Positions 27,089 through 36,372 are shown, counted from the first letter of the stretch. The stretch is 64,000 nt of DNA from Oceanobacillus senegalensis (GCF_900176885.1 NZ_LT839648.1:1858116-1922115), one strand, 5' to 3'. Numbers and translations are program-made. Notes: generated from the sequence alone by a model not told the origin.

Positions 27089-27526
27089 TTACGATACTAT
27101 CTGCATAATTAGTCCAAAGATTAACAAGGAGAGGTACAAAAATAAAAATAGTAAAAAGCATACACGCCATAGTAATCGAAATGCTTTTTTAAATTCAATT
27201 TCTGTATTTTTCTTCCATTGCGCCAAGATGATAATGGTTAAAATAGTAAGCAGTACTACCAATATATAACCAAATGAGTCTATTTGGAAAATAACCTGGA
27301 TAAGAATCATCACCGCTATAATATAAAATATAATTGTCCAATTGATACTTTTATGTAGAGCCCTTTTCTTGGAGCGACATAACTTCAAAAATAAAATAAA
27401 CGTAAATATCGTTGCAATGATTGGTACTGTTATAAAAAAGGCTATGATATATACAATAAAATTAATCATCCTTAACTTTTTAACCCCTTCACCATTACTT
27501 TTCTTTAACTCATCCACACTATTCAA
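27089..27526 (-). CDS. DUF3397-family membrane protein
   Basis: A small hydrophobic protein with four predicted membrane helices (about residues 22-47, 61-80, 83-103 and 118-143) and a basic loop KLCRSKKRALHK. It resembles the DUF3397 proteins encoded beside bshC in Bacillaceae; function unknown. The first ATG (27526) has no clear ribosome binding site. The internal ATG at 27469 (MINFIVYII) would give 126 residues, closer to the family, so the start is uncertain. Confidence 0.7.
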   Translation of the reverse strand: MNSVDELKKSNGEGVKKLRMINFIVYIIAFFITVPIIATIFTFILFLKLCRSKKRALHKSINWTIIFYIIAVMILIQVIFQIDSFGYILVVLLTILTIIILAQWKKNTEIEFKKAFRLLWRVCFLLFLFLYLSLLIFGLIMQIVS

Positions 27527-27716
27527 TTATACATTGTACCAAATTGTGTAAAAATTAGCTTTAGTAAATGACTATTTAATTAATATTCTTATTGTTTCTT
27601 TTATTTTAAAATTGTTATATTTATATTATAATATAATTAAATAAAATTCTTTTATTATGAAACAACAACAATAAGCAGCTTCATTAGTAAACGCATACAA
27701 CAAGGAGAGTGATTAC

Positions 27717-28208
27717 ATGAAAAACGTTAAGGTGGAACGTTTATTAATCAATTATAAAACACTAGAAATGTTTAAACACTTTAGACAATATGGGCATCAA
27801 GAATTATCTATGTTTGAAGAGTTACAAAATAATATGGTTGAAAATAATAGTGAATCACCGTTTTACGGTATTTATTATGGTAATAACTTAGTAGCGAGAA
27901 TGTGTTTATATGAAGTGAAAAAGGAATATGATTATTATTTTGAACCCCCACAAGATTATCTAGCTTTATGGAAACTAGAAGTTTTACCTGACTATCGTTA
28001 CAAAGGTTTCGGACAAGCTTTGGTAGAGTTTGCAAAAAAATATAACTTACCCATTAAAACCAATCCATTAGTTAATTCTCATCGTTTTTGGGAAAAAATG
28101 GGATTTCAAAAAGCACAATATGATATGCAACGTGACCTAGGGGAAAACCCACTAATATGGTTACCATCAGGGGTAAAAGAAAAAGAAATGGAACAACACT
28201 ATTCTTAA
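27717..28208 (+). CDS. ylbP: GNAT-family N-acetyltransferase YlbP
   Basis: A 163-residue acetyltransferase-fold protein. The acetyl-CoA region is visible as LEVLPDYRYKGFGQALVEFA, the motif A Arg/Gln-x-x-Gly-x-Gly/Ala segment, and SHRFWEKMGF matches motif B. Substrate unknown. It is recognised as YlbP from its length, the YLALWKLEVLP segment and its position between gerR (ylbO) and the bshC region. The ATG has AGGAGAGTG five to six bases upstream. Transcribed opposite to its neighbours and ended by a strong terminator at 28251-28284. panE (ylbQ) of B. subtilis is absent here. Confidence 0.88.
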   Translation: MKNVKVERLLINYKTLEMFKHFRQYGHQELSMFEELQNNMVENNSESPFYGIYYGNNLVARMCLYEVKKEYDYYFEPPQDYLALWKLEVLPDYRYKGFGQALVEFAKKYNLPIKTNPLVNSHRFWEKMGFQKAQYDMQRDLGENPLIWLPSGVKEKEMEQHYS

Positions 28209-28250
28209 TTTAAATATATATAAAGTAAGAGCGCGCACGTCGCGTATTTA

Positions 28251-28284
28251 AAAAGACATGAATATGACTCTATTCATGTCTTTT
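28251..28284 (+). terminator. Intrinsic terminator of ylbP
   Basis: A perfect 14-bp stem (AAAAGACATGAATA with TATTCATGTCTTTT), six-base loop, T-run on the plus strand. Poly-U also exists on the minus strand, so it could serve gerR too. Confidence 0.85.
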
Positions 28285-28344
28285 ATGTTTCCATTCCAAT
28301 ATATTCCTAATTTCCAAATAAAACAATCATCATTTAAATCCATA

Positions 28345-28821
28345 CTATTTACTAGACTTGACCCATTCCCATAACTTTCGCATTTCTTCCCAGGCGTTTT
28401 CATAATGCTGTAGGGATTCTTTTAATTGTTTATTTTCTTGTTCTAATTTGGCAACTATTTTATTATGTTCTTCTTTCGTTAAGCTATTTTCTTTCTTGAA
28501 TTGTGATTTCATTTTTTCTAATAATGTAATAGCAGATTCAATAGTGTCTTTTTCTTCATAATCCGTTTTAACAAGCTTCCAAACATCTTTCCTGGCTCCT
28601 TGTTTTCTTTCCTCTTTTGCCAATTCTATTGCATCTTGATATTGCTTACGAATTGTAGCATTCCATCTAAAGCCGCATGCTGCTGGGGTTCGGGATAATT
28701 GTGCTGCAACTTCTCGAAAAGCCTCTAATTGAGTTTTTCCTTCTCTAATATATCTTAGTACTGTTTCAGCTAGAATAATATCCTCATCCTTCGTCCAAGC
28801 ATCCTGACGCGTCTCGTTCAT
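28345..28821 (-). CDS. gerR: Sporulation transcription factor GerR (YlbO, RsfA-like)
   Basis: Myb/SANT-like DNA-binding protein. In B. subtilis GerR is made under sigma-E in the mother cell and tunes coat and germination genes. N-terminal [28 protein letters not shown] and [18 protein letters not shown] are the family core. A basic linker and a C-terminal coiled coil (about 105-155) follow. The start at 28821 is chosen because AGGAGGGG lies four bases upstream; an ATG 12 codons earlier has no ribosome binding site. Length 158. Confidence 0.88.
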   Translation of the reverse strand: MNETRQDAWTKDEDIILAETVLRYIREGKTQLEAFREVAAQLSRTPAACGFRWNATIRKQYQDAIELAKEERKQGARKDVWKLVKTDYEEKDTIESAITLLEKMKSQFKKENSLTKEEHNKIVAKLEQENKQLKESLQHYENAWEEMRKLWEWVKSSK

Positions 28822-28888
28822 AACACCCCTCCTTCTCTCTGCTATCAATGTATGCAAAAAGTAGGAGTGCTAGAATAATTTCTTTTGC

Positions 28889-29650
28889 TTATTTTCGCGA
28901 TAAAAATTTTCGAACAGCTAATTTATGTTCTTTTGACCCCCATAGTCTAGTAGTATTTAGTACTTCTTCCGTCATTTGATGATATAGGTTAGTGTTCTTC
29001 CTATTTTTTATATATTGTTTTTTAAGTATTTTCATTTGAGTATGGGATTTTGATATATACCTTCTAAGTATCTCTTCTAAATGATAAGAATCCACTTCTG
29101 GAACTATTCTATTCACCCACCCTTTTTTTTCTAATTCCTTTGCATCTATGATTTCACCTTCCATTAACCACTGAAAAGCAAAAGTCGGGTGAACTTTTTC
29201 ATATAGTAGCACCCCACCACCCCAACCAGGAAGAATTCCGAGATTGGATTGAACAAAACCAAATTTTGTACCTTCTTTAGCTACTCGCACATCACAGGCA
29301 GTGGCTAATTCACATCCGCCACCTAATGCACCCCCATTTAATACTGCTATTACTGGAACCGGAAAGGTTGCAATTTTATATAATACTTCTTTCATTAAAT
29401 TTAACCTTTCGAAGGATTCAGTTTTTGATAAATCACTATGTAAAAATGTTAAATCTCCTCCTGAACAAAACATGTTTGAACCAGTGGAGGTAATCACTAA
29501 AAAATTCAGTTGATCCTGTTTAGCAAGATTAAGATATTTATGAAATAATGGAATCATATCTTCTGAAATAGCATTTCGCTTATTTGGTCTATTAATCAAA
29601 ATGGACCCATACCCCTTCTCACTTTTACGATATTCTACCAACATAGACAA
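28889..29650 (-). CDS. Enoyl-CoA hydratase/isomerase (crotonase) family protein
   Basis: A 253-residue crotonase-fold protein, probably acting on a CoA thioester. Oxyanion-hole segments are visible: NMFCSGGDLTFL (about 59-70) and NGGALGGGCELATACDV (about 104-120). The second catalytic glutamate position lies in SNLGILPGWGGG, where the usual acid is replaced by Gly/Leu, so hydratase activity is uncertain; hydrolase, isomerase or decarboxylase activities are possible. It sits between gerR and rpmF, where B. subtilis has no such gene. Confidence 0.82.
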   Translation of the reverse strand: MSMLVEYRKSEKGYGSILINRPNKRNAISEDMIPLFHKYLNLAKQDQLNFLVITSTGSNMFCSGGDLTFLHSDLSKTESFERLNLMKEVLYKIATFPVPVIAVLNGGALGGGCELATACDVRVAKEGTKFGFVQSNLGILPGWGGGVLLYEKVHPTFAFQWLMEGEIIDAKELEKKGWVNRIVPEVDSYHLEEILRRYISKSHTQMKILKKQYIKNRKNTNLYHQMTEEVLNTTRLWGSKEHKLAVRKFLSRK

Positions 29651-29865
29651 TCTCCCCTATAATTTTATTATTCATATTTATTAGTCACTCTTTACATATA
29701 TTGTTAATTCCTTGCAAAATTGATGATTTGGGAACTAATTTGAGGCATGTTCATTTTTTATGAGTTGATTCCCTGTTGGCATTGCTACGGCCAACTATTA
29801 AATATAGCTTAACACAAACTTTATTTCCGCAATACGTATACCAATTAGAAGGAATAAAAAGGCAT

Positions 29866-29900
29866 AAAAAAACAGACCACTTCATCGTGATCTGTTTTTA
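29866..29900 (-). terminator. Intrinsic terminator of the ylbN-rpmF transcript
   Basis: On the minus strand AAAAACAGATCACGATGAAG folds on GTGGTCTGTTTTTT and ends in seven U. It is 25 bases after the rpmF stop. Confidence 0.85.
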
Positions 29901-29924
29901 TGAAAGAAATTAGCTAGTAACTGA

Positions 29925-30098
29925 TTAGTTATTCACTACTTCTTTTCCATCATAGTGTCCGCAAGATTTGCAAACATGGTGTGGCTTTGCTAATTCACCA
30001 CAGTTTGAACATTCTACCATGCCAGGTACGTGTAATTTTTTATGAGTACGACGTTGATTTTTCACTTTTTTAGACGTTCTTCTTTTAGGTACTGCCAT
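29925..30098 (-). CDS. rpmF: 50S ribosomal protein L32
   Basis: A 57-residue ribosomal protein of the large subunit. It begins [19 protein letters not shown] and carries an intact zinc ribbon with cysteine pairs Cys30/Cys33 and Cys43/Cys46 (ECSNCGELA and [10 protein letters not shown]). The zinc-binding form suggests that a zinc-free paralogue may exist elsewhere. It is downstream of ylbN by 30 bp with an AAGGAGGTG ribosome binding site. The ylbN-rpmF pairing (yceD-rpmF in other bacteria) is highly conserved. Confidence 0.97.
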   Translation of the reverse strand: MAVPKRRTSKKVKNQRRTHKKLHVPGMVECSNCGELAKPHHVCKSCGHYDGKEVVNN

Positions 30099-30128
30099 GA
30101 CTTACACCTCCTTTAAAGGAAAGAAAAA

Positions 30129-30653
30129 TTAATCTTCTTTCGGTTTTTTATCAAGTAATGATTGCAATTTTTGAAGACGTGGATCAACCTTACTTTTCTT
30201 TTGTTCTTCAGAGAGAAATTCCCATCCTTCACCACTAAAAGGAGCATCTTCTGCTTCTTGGTCAGATATTACCCGGAAAGGTAATTCTAATAAGATATTC
30301 TCCTTTATGTACGGGGTTAAATCAATGGTATCCCCATCAACTGGATGTATTTCCTGTTCTTCGTCCTCTGATGTCATATAAAGGGAGGTTGTAAAAACCT
30401 CTTTCGCTTTAATAGTAAATGGATAAGGAACATCCACTAACGTACGTGCATCAGGTAAGATTACTTTACCTTTCATGGTAAAGGAGAAAAAATATTGTTC
30501 TCCTCTTTGCGTACATTGTCCATGAACATGTACAGGCTCTATCTTGCGTATATCATTATTCATCGACTCAAGTTCGGTAACATCCACATAATCATCAAAA
30601 TGTAAAGCTTCATGATTAGCATATTTTCTAATTTCAGCTAAAGTAAACTTCAT
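30129..30653 (-). CDS. ylbN: DUF177/YceD-family protein YlbN
   Basis: A 174-residue protein of the YceD family, implicated in 23S rRNA or ribosome metabolism because it is universally paired with rpmF; the reaction is not known. Recognised from MKFTLAEIRKYANHEALHFD, CTQRGEQYFFSFTMKGKVIL and the acidic C-terminal half with DPRLQKLQSLLDKKP. The frame opens three codons earlier at GTG, but GGGGTGA directly precedes the ATG at 30653 at correct spacing, so that is the start. A consensus sigma-A promoter is at 30681-30709. Confidence 0.92.
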   Translation of the reverse strand: MKFTLAEIRKYANHEALHFDDYVDVTELESMNNDIRKIEPVHVHGQCTQRGEQYFFSFTMKGKVILPDARTLVDVPYPFTIKAKEVFTTSLYMTSEDEEQEIHPVDGDTIDLTPYIKENILLELPFRVISDQEAEDAPFSGEGWEFLSEEQKKSKVDPRLQKLQSLLDKKPKED

Positions 30654-30680
30654 TATTTTCACCCCAAGGCAACAAGAGTA

Positions 30681-30709
30681 ATTTTAAAAGAAAAAAAGAC
30701 TTTTGTCAA
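30681..30709 (-). promoter_or_regulatory. Sigma-A promoter of ylbN-rpmF
   Basis: On the minus strand TTGACA (30709-30704) and TAAAAT (30686-30681) are separated by 17 bp. The distance to the ylbN start is about 20 bases from the predicted transcript start. Confidence 0.8.
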
Positions 30710-30900
30710 TATGTTTTCTTTACACATCAACTATTATTCCCTATCTATATACCTTGTAATCATAAGATTATATTGATTTTTTCTATTATTCAAGTCAAAT
30801 CACAAAATAATAGCTTAAATCATCTTTATTTATCACACAAGGTGCGATAGAGACGTTTTTTTGATACAATGATTACCAAAAAATAACAGGAGTTGAAGAT

Positions 30901-32121
30901 ATGAAAGCATGTGGTCTTATCGTGGAATACAACCCCTTTCATAATGGCCATTCCTACCATATTCAAGAAGCAAAGAAGACTGCAAATGCAGATTGTACCA
31001 TTGCTATCATGAGTGGTTCCTTTCTACAGCGCGGAGAACCCGCAATTATTGATAAATTTCATCGTACGAAGGCTGCATTAGATTCAGGAATAGATATTGT
31101 TATAGAGCTACCGTTTGTTTATGCTGTTCAAAACAGTGATATATTTGCTGCAGGATCTGTCTTAACCCTTCATCAGATTGGTGTTTCTAGCATTTGTTTT
31201 GGTAGTGAGTCAGGTAGGATATCCTTCTTTATAAAAAGCTATGAAAACTATAAAGAAAAAGAACCCATCTATCGTGAAATATTGAAGTCAGGCTTAACAA
31301 AAGGTCTGTCATTTCCTGAAGCCAGCCGAATAGCTTATGAGAACATCGGTTTATCAACTAAGGAACTAGACCTCACTCTACCAAACAACATCCTTGGGTT
31401 TAGTTATGTAAAAACTATTTTAGAACACCAATTACCTATCGAGCCATTAACAATTAGTCGTACAAAAAATAACTTTCATGACAAAATGATAACAGATAAA
31501 ATTGCAAGTGCTACAAGTATCAGGAAGAAATTATTTGAGGAAAATCAAATAACAGAAGCTATAAAAGCTACGATACCAGAAAAAAGTCATTATCAATTAT
31601 CGGATTATAAAAGCTTAACAGGAAAATGGCATAATTGGGAGTATTATTTTCAGCTTCTTCATTATCGGGTAATGACCATGAGTTTAGACGAACTTAAGAA
31701 TATACATGGAATAAACGAAGGTATTGAGCATCGCTTGAAAAAAACAGCAAAAAAAGCCACTACTTTTCATGAATGGGTTGAATTAATTAAAACAAAACGG
31801 TACACGTGGACGAGAATTCAACGAATGTTTATCCATATTCTCACTAATACAAAGAAAAGTGAAATCGCGTCTTTTACGAATCCATACACTATCCCTTATA
31901 TTCGAATATTAGGCCTAACGAAACGTGGACAAGCATACCTTAATAGTAAAAAGAAAGATATATCCATCCCAATCGTCTTTGGCTTTAATCGGGATAAAAA
32001 TCCAATGTTACAAATCGAGGAAAGAGCAACCCAAGCATATTATAGTATACTCGATCCAAGAATAAGACATAAGCTATTCCAGCAAGAATTAAGAGTCCCG
32101 ATTATTAGAAATAGAAGCTAG
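30901..32121 (+). CDS. tmcAL: tRNA(Met) cytidine acetate ligase TmcAL (YlbM)
   Basis: Uses acetate and ATP to make N4-acetylcytidine at the wobble base of elongator tRNA-Met. The 406-residue protein has the N-terminal nucleotidyltransferase-like domain with GLIVEYNPFHNGHSYH (HNGH at 14-17), IAIMSGSFLQRGEPAI and GSESGRISFF, and a C-terminal helical domain. AGGAGTTGAAGAT precedes the ATG. Divergent from ylbN and convergent with ylbL, matching the B. subtilis arrangement. Confidence 0.95.
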   Translation: MKACGLIVEYNPFHNGHSYHIQEAKKTANADCTIAIMSGSFLQRGEPAIIDKFHRTKAALDSGIDIVIELPFVYAVQNSDIFAAGSVLTLHQIGVSSICFGSESGRISFFIKSYENYKEKEPIYREILKSGLTKGLSFPEASRIAYENIGLSTKELDLTLPNNILGFSYVKTILEHQLPIEPLTISRTKNNFHDKMITDKIASATSIRKKLFEENQITEAIKATIPEKSHYQLSDYKSLTGKWHNWEYYFQLLHYRVMTMSLDELKNIHGINEGIEHRLKKTAKKATTFHEWVELIKTKRYTWTRIQRMFIHILTNTKKSEIASFTNPYTIPYIRILGLTKRGQAYLNSKKKDISIPIVFGFNRDKNPMLQIEERATQAYYSILDPRIRHKLFQQELRVPIIRNRS

Positions 32122-32153
32122 ACTAGCTATATTAAGAACTAGTCTAGCTTCTA

Positions 32154-33170
32154 TTAAGGCAATTCTTGGAGATACTCCAATGCTTCATCGAAGGTATCTA
32201 CTGGTATAATCTTCATATCTGTATTAATTTGTTCTGCTGTTTGCACTGCAATCTCATAATTTGATCCCTCTGCACCACCTTCATTTGGAGCAAAGAATAT
32301 ATCAATTCCCTCCCTATCTGCTGCTACCACTTTCTTATCAATACCACCTATTCGATATACATTACCGTTATAATCAATTTCACCAGTACCTGCAATTTGA
32401 TATCCCTTTGTTAAATCTCCACCGGTAAGCTGATCGAATATTTCCAGAGAAAACATAAGTCCTGCACTAGGACCACCAATATTTCCGCTCGAGAATTCTA
32501 CTGATGGTTCAACTGTCACGTCTCTATCCGTGACCAAACTGATACCAACTCCAACTTTTCCATTCATACTATCAAATTCTTCTAACATTATATCTTTTGT
32601 TAGGTGCTGTTCATCTCGAACAACTTCCAATGTTATAACATCATTAGCTTCTTTCTTGTCTACATAATTAATTAGATCATCCGCTTGTTCAATTTGGGTC
32701 CCATCAATTCCTATAATTCGATCGCCAGTTTGAAGAATTCCATCAGCTGGCATCCCCTTTAGCACAGAAACAACATATACTCCATTATAATCAATGGTGA
32801 TTTCACTATTTGATGCTTCAAATGCCACAACAGTCGCTGCCTCTTGAGAATTTTCCATCACTTGAAGTTGTGCTTCCATATATTCCTTTTGGGAAATACC
32901 CTCTGGAAAGACCTCTTCTAAAGGTAAAATTTCATTATGCGGTAATATCTTTGCCAGTGCATACTGAATGGGCGTAGCCTGTATACCACTTACGGTAACA
33001 AGGTGCATATCACCCTCACTTGAATGACCTCCACTCACATTTACAATTGGATCTAATGCATCCGCTCCACCAGGTCTTTGTATGTAGTAAGGTAGCTGAT
33101 AGGATGCTAAAAAATAAGCCAAGACTACAACAATTATTAAATATATAATATTTTTTCTAGAGAAGTTCAT
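32154..33170 (-). CDS. ylbL: PDZ-domain serine protease YlbL (Lon-type, SepM-like)
   Basis: Membrane-anchored extracytoplasmic protease. The 338-residue protein has one N-terminal membrane helix (about 7-25), a PDZ domain (about 125-195, GDRIIGIDGTQIEQADDLI) and a Lon-type proteolytic domain with catalytic Ser235 in GGPSAGLMF and Lys280 in GGIDKKVVAA. Relatives process peptide pheromones (SepM), and B. subtilis YlbL takes part in DNA-damage checkpoint recovery by degrading the inhibitor YneA. The ribosome binding site GGAAGGGG is rather far from the ATG. Confidence 0.94.
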   Translation of the reverse strand: MNFSRKNIIYLIIVVVLAYFLASYQLPYYIQRPGGADALDPIVNVSGGHSSEGDMHLVTVSGIQATPIQYALAKILPHNEILPLEEVFPEGISQKEYMEAQLQVMENSQEAATVVAFEASNSEITIDYNGVYVVSVLKGMPADGILQTGDRIIGIDGTQIEQADDLINYVDKKEANDVITLEVVRDEQHLTKDIMLEEFDSMNGKVGVGISLVTDRDVTVEPSVEFSSGNIGGPSAGLMFSLEIFDQLTGGDLTKGYQIAGTGEIDYNGNVYRIGGIDKKVVAADREGIDIFFAPNEGGAEGSNYEIAVQTAEQINTDMKIIPVDTFDEALEYLQELP

Positions 33171-33611
33171 ACGTCTAGTTTGTCCCCTTCCATTTCATAC
33201 ACACCATTAACAATAAAAGAAAATCTTTATAAAAGTGTATGGCATAAATAAGGTATGTATGTGCGTATATTGATATAGACTTGTACAAACTTTAGAGCCT
33301 GTATCTCTCTTTCCTTAGATAAAATTATTCTACTACTAACCAACTTAGATGTACAGAACAAAAGCATAAGCGTCCGTACAACGATGTAAGGACTGCTTCC
33401 TGCCATGTGGGTGGTTCGATGTTCCCACGACAAGTGCAGATTATAATCTATTAAACCTAACCGTGGAAGGTAGTTTGAATGTTTTATTCTGTAGACCATT
33501 ATTCCATCATTAGAACTAACCATTTTTAAATACGTAAACTTGATATAACAAAGTGAAATGTCTATTTTCATTCCGCACACATGAAACACTACAAGCTTGG
33601 AGGGCATCCTA
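33171..33611. other. Gene-free interval between ylbL and ylbJ
   Basis: A 126-codon minus frame here has no ribosome binding site or family resemblance and I reject it. Two GC-richer hairpins are visible: GTCCGTACA with TGTAAGGAC-type pairing (33372-33393) and GTGGG with CCCAC (33407-33428). Divergent promoters for ylbL and ylbJ must lie here. Function of the hairpins is unknown. Confidence 0.55.
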
Positions 33612-34832
33612 TTGAAATCAATCTTAAAAACACTTATTTTCTCATGTACTACGATTTTTATAACGATATCACTGATAAAATTTCCCGATCCAGCACTAGA
33701 AGCTAGTATTCGCGGATTGAATCTCTGGTGGGAAGTCGTTTTTCCATCCCTACTACCTTTCTTTATAACGGCAGAACTATTACTCTCATTTGGAGTTGTT
33801 AAATTTATCGGTGTATTATTTGAACCTGTTATGCGACCTCTTTTTAATATACCAGGGGTGGGAAGTTTTGGATGGATGATGGGAATGGCGAGTGGTTATC
33901 CAACTGGAGCAAAAATTGCCTCCCGTCTAAGAGAGGAAAATCAATTAACCAAAATTGAAGCCGAAAGACTTGTTTCCTTTACCAATAACTCCAGTCCCCT
34001 ATTTATCTTTGGGGCCATTTCTGTCGGTTTTTTTCACGACGCCAAATTAGGTATATTATTAGCAACTTGTCATTATCTAGGTAATGCTTTAGTAGGAATT
34101 AGTATGCGTTTTTACGGTAGAAAAGAAGAAATGAAACCAAAGGATAAAAAGAAAAAGGTTTCTCTAAAAAGGGCATTTTACGAAATGCATGAAACACAAT
34201 TACAAGATCAACGACCTTTTGGTGAAATTCTAGGTGATGCTGTGCTTAATTCCATTAAAACATTGGTTATGGTAGGTGGATTTATTGTTCTATTTTCTGT
34301 ATTAATTAAAATATTATTCTTGGTTGGTGTATCAGAAATAATAGCGACGTTTTTCGAATTAATCCTCATCATACTATCATTTCCAACAGATTATGCTTTA
34401 CCATTCTTTTCGGGACTATTTGAAATAACAATAGGTGCGGATATGATTTCCAAAATTGGAACGGATTCATTATTACAACAAGCTATTTTAATTAGCTTTA
34501 TCCTAGGCTTTAATGGCTTTTCCGTACAAGCACAGGTTGCTAGTATTTTAGCAAAAACAGATATCCGCTTTTATCCATATTTCTTTGCGCGTATATTACA
34601 TGGAATGATAGCCAGTTTTTTAACCATTATCCTTTACAAACCTTTATATATAGATAAAAAAACGTTGGACCCTAATGACATGCCAGTAACGGCAACTCCA
34701 ACAGAAAGCATTTGGGTCACAATATCAGAAATCATAAAAGACTTTGGTCCAATTATAACAATAAGCTTTTTAGGAATTGCTGCATGGATATTATGGAAAA
34801 GACGTAAAAGGAACAATGCTGCATGGAAATAA
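33612..34832 (+). CDS. ylbJ: Sporulation integral membrane protein YlbJ
   Basis: A polytopic membrane protein needed for spore formation in B. subtilis, where it is sigma-E controlled; its transported substrate is unknown. The 406-residue product has about nine membrane helices and the nucleoside-recognition-type (Gate) segments FPSLLPFFITAELLL and GMASGYPTGAKIASRLRE. A TTG at 33612 is taken as start because TGGAGG is seven bases upstream. The frame extends five codons further, but those overlap the ribosome binding site. A 17-bp hairpin encloses its stop codon. Confidence 0.9.
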   Translation: MKSILKTLIFSCTTIFITISLIKFPDPALEASIRGLNLWWEVVFPSLLPFFITAELLLSFGVVKFIGVLFEPVMRPLFNIPGVGSFGWMMGMASGYPTGAKIASRLREENQLTKIEAERLVSFTNNSSPLFIFGAISVGFFHDAKLGILLATCHYLGNALVGISMRFYGRKEEMKPKDKKKKVSLKRAFYEMHETQLQDQRPFGEILGDAVLNSIKTLVMVGGFIVLFSVLIKILFLVGVSEIIATFFELILIILSFPTDYALPFFSGLFEITIGADMISKIGTDSLLQQAILISFILGFNGFSVQAQVASILAKTDIRFYPYFFARILHGMIASFLTIILYKPLYIDKKTLDPNDMPVTATPTESIWVTISEIIKDFGPIITISFLGIAAWILWKRRKRNNAAWK

Positions 34833-34848
34833 TGCAGCATTGTTCCTT
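34808..34848 (+). terminator. Hairpin enclosing the ylbJ stop codon
   Basis: A perfect 17-bp stem (AAGGAACAATGCTGCAT and its complement) with a seven-base loop that holds the TAA. The following sequence is T-rich but not a clean U-tract, so it may mainly protect the 3-prime end. Confidence 0.65.
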
Positions 34849-35024
34849 CAGGCTTTTATCGTTTATTTTGTTTTTTCTACGTATTAGTTGGATTATATGA
34901 CAAAATTTAGTACACATTGACTTTCGCAACAAGCAACCACTATTCGTAGCAGTATGTAAACATCAATTTTCATGTTTAATTAATGAACATAATGAAGAGC
35001 CAAAACATTTTTTTCACAAAGCCC

Positions 35025-35516
<492 letters not shown>

Positions 35517-35527
35517 TTAACTCCCTT

Positions 35528-36082
35528 TTAATTCTTTTTATATATGGTAATTCCTATTGTTCTACCATAATAATCCTGTTTAATCAGTTGTAATGGAGAA
35601 TCATCATGAATTAAACTTTCCTGTGGATCATGCTCACAGTAAATAAGACCATTTTCCTCAATTAGCTCATATTCTATAATGTATTTTAATAATTTCTGAT
35701 AATCGACCTTTTTATATGGTGGGTCCAGAAGAATTAAATTGAATTTTAGTTTTCTCTTTGCAGCAGCTTTTAATGCACGGAAAGCATCTGCACGGAATAT
35801 CTCGACATGTTCTTGTAATTTAAGTAAACGAATATTCTCTTTTATTGTATGTATTGCTTTAGGATTCTTATCCACAAACACCCCACTGGACATTCCTCTG
35901 CTTATAGCTTCAATACCTAAAGATCCACTTCCGGCAAATAAATCGAGAACCATTCCATCATCAAAATATGGACCAAGCATTTGGTATATGGATTCCTTTA
36001 CTTTATCTGTTGTTGGCCTTGTTGTCTTACCTGGGACTGCTTTTAATTGTCTACCTTTAAATTTTCCTGCAATGACCCGCAT
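35528..36082 (-). CDS. rsmD: 16S rRNA (guanine-966-N2)-methyltransferase RsmD
   Basis: Methylates G966 (E. coli numbering) of 16S rRNA. MRVIAGKFKGRQLKAVPG is the family start, followed by TRPTTDKVKESIYQML, the SAM loop LDLFAGSGSLGIEA and the catalytic motif LLDPPYKK. The frame opens 14 codons earlier, but AGAGGTGA sits five bases before the ATG at 36082, giving 184 residues. Upstream lies a sporulation small RNA on the opposite strand. Confidence 0.95.
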   Translation of the reverse strand: MRVIAGKFKGRQLKAVPGKTTRPTTDKVKESIYQMLGPYFDDGMVLDLFAGSGSLGIEAISRGMSSGVFVDKNPKAIHTIKENIRLLKLQEHVEIFRADAFRALKAAAKRKLKFNLILLDPPYKKVDYQKLLKYIIEYELIEENGLIYCEHDPQESLIHDDSPLQLIKQDYYGRTIGITIYKKN

Positions 36083-36172
36083 GTGTTCACCTCTATTACA
36101 ACTATTCGCCCTATATCCTATCATAAAATAAACGTGCTGAAAACTATATTCAAAAGAATTTATATTTTATAG

Positions 36173-36201
36173 GTATAATAAAGAAAACCCTGTCCATAAT
36201 A
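36173..36201 (+). promoter_or_regulatory. Consensus sigma-G (forespore) promoter
   Basis: On the plus strand GTATA (36173-36177) and CATAATA (36195-36201) are 17 bp apart, matching the forespore consensus GHATR-N17/18-CATNMTA. No coding sequence follows; a hairpin-rich segment and an intrinsic terminator do. Confidence 0.75.
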
Positions 36202-36207
36202 ATTAAT

Positions 36208-36362
36208 GATTCAACTAGTTAACTTGGTTGTTTCAAAACACGGAGAAGACTTAAACTTCCCCATAAGTTCTTCCTCCGGTTTCTCCTCTCCCTTTGCCTA
36301 TTTGTTTTTCTTAGAAAAAACAAAGGGACCTGCAGAAGTATTTCTGCAGGTTTATTTTTTTC
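36208..36362 (+). ncRNA. csfG: Forespore small RNA, csfG-like
   Basis: B. subtilis has a conserved sporulation-specific RNA, csfG (the ylbH-leader motif), in the ylbG-ylbH interval; ylbH is rsmD. Here the same interval holds a roughly 155-nt plus-strand unit: sigma-G promoter, a stem CGGAGAAG/CTTCCTCCG enclosing AACTT-CCCCAT-AAGTT (36241-36278), a second hairpin (TTTGTTTTT/AAAAACAAA, 36301-36324), then a strong terminator. The C-rich loop CCCCAT and the UUCCUCC stretch could pair with Shine-Dalgarno sequences. Assignment rests on position and structure, not on an alignment. Confidence 0.68.
36328..36361 (+). terminator. Terminator of the csfG-like RNA
   Basis: Perfect 10-bp stem ACCTGCAGAA/TTCTGCAGGT with a four-base loop and TTTATTTTTTT on the plus strand. 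The minus strand has a weaker U-rich tail, so it may also end ylbG transcripts. Confidence 0.85.
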
Positions 36363-36372
36363 TACTTTATAA

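Noticed and set aside
33405..33430. tRNA-like T-arm (GTGGG..GGTTCGAT..CCCAC)
   Set aside because: The loop is 12 bases instead of seven, and no acceptor, D or anticodon arm can be built around it.
33227..33607. 126-codon minus-strand frame between ylbL and ylbJ
   Set aside because: No ribosome binding site, low-complexity composition without domain resemblance, and it overlaps hairpins and the ylbJ start region.
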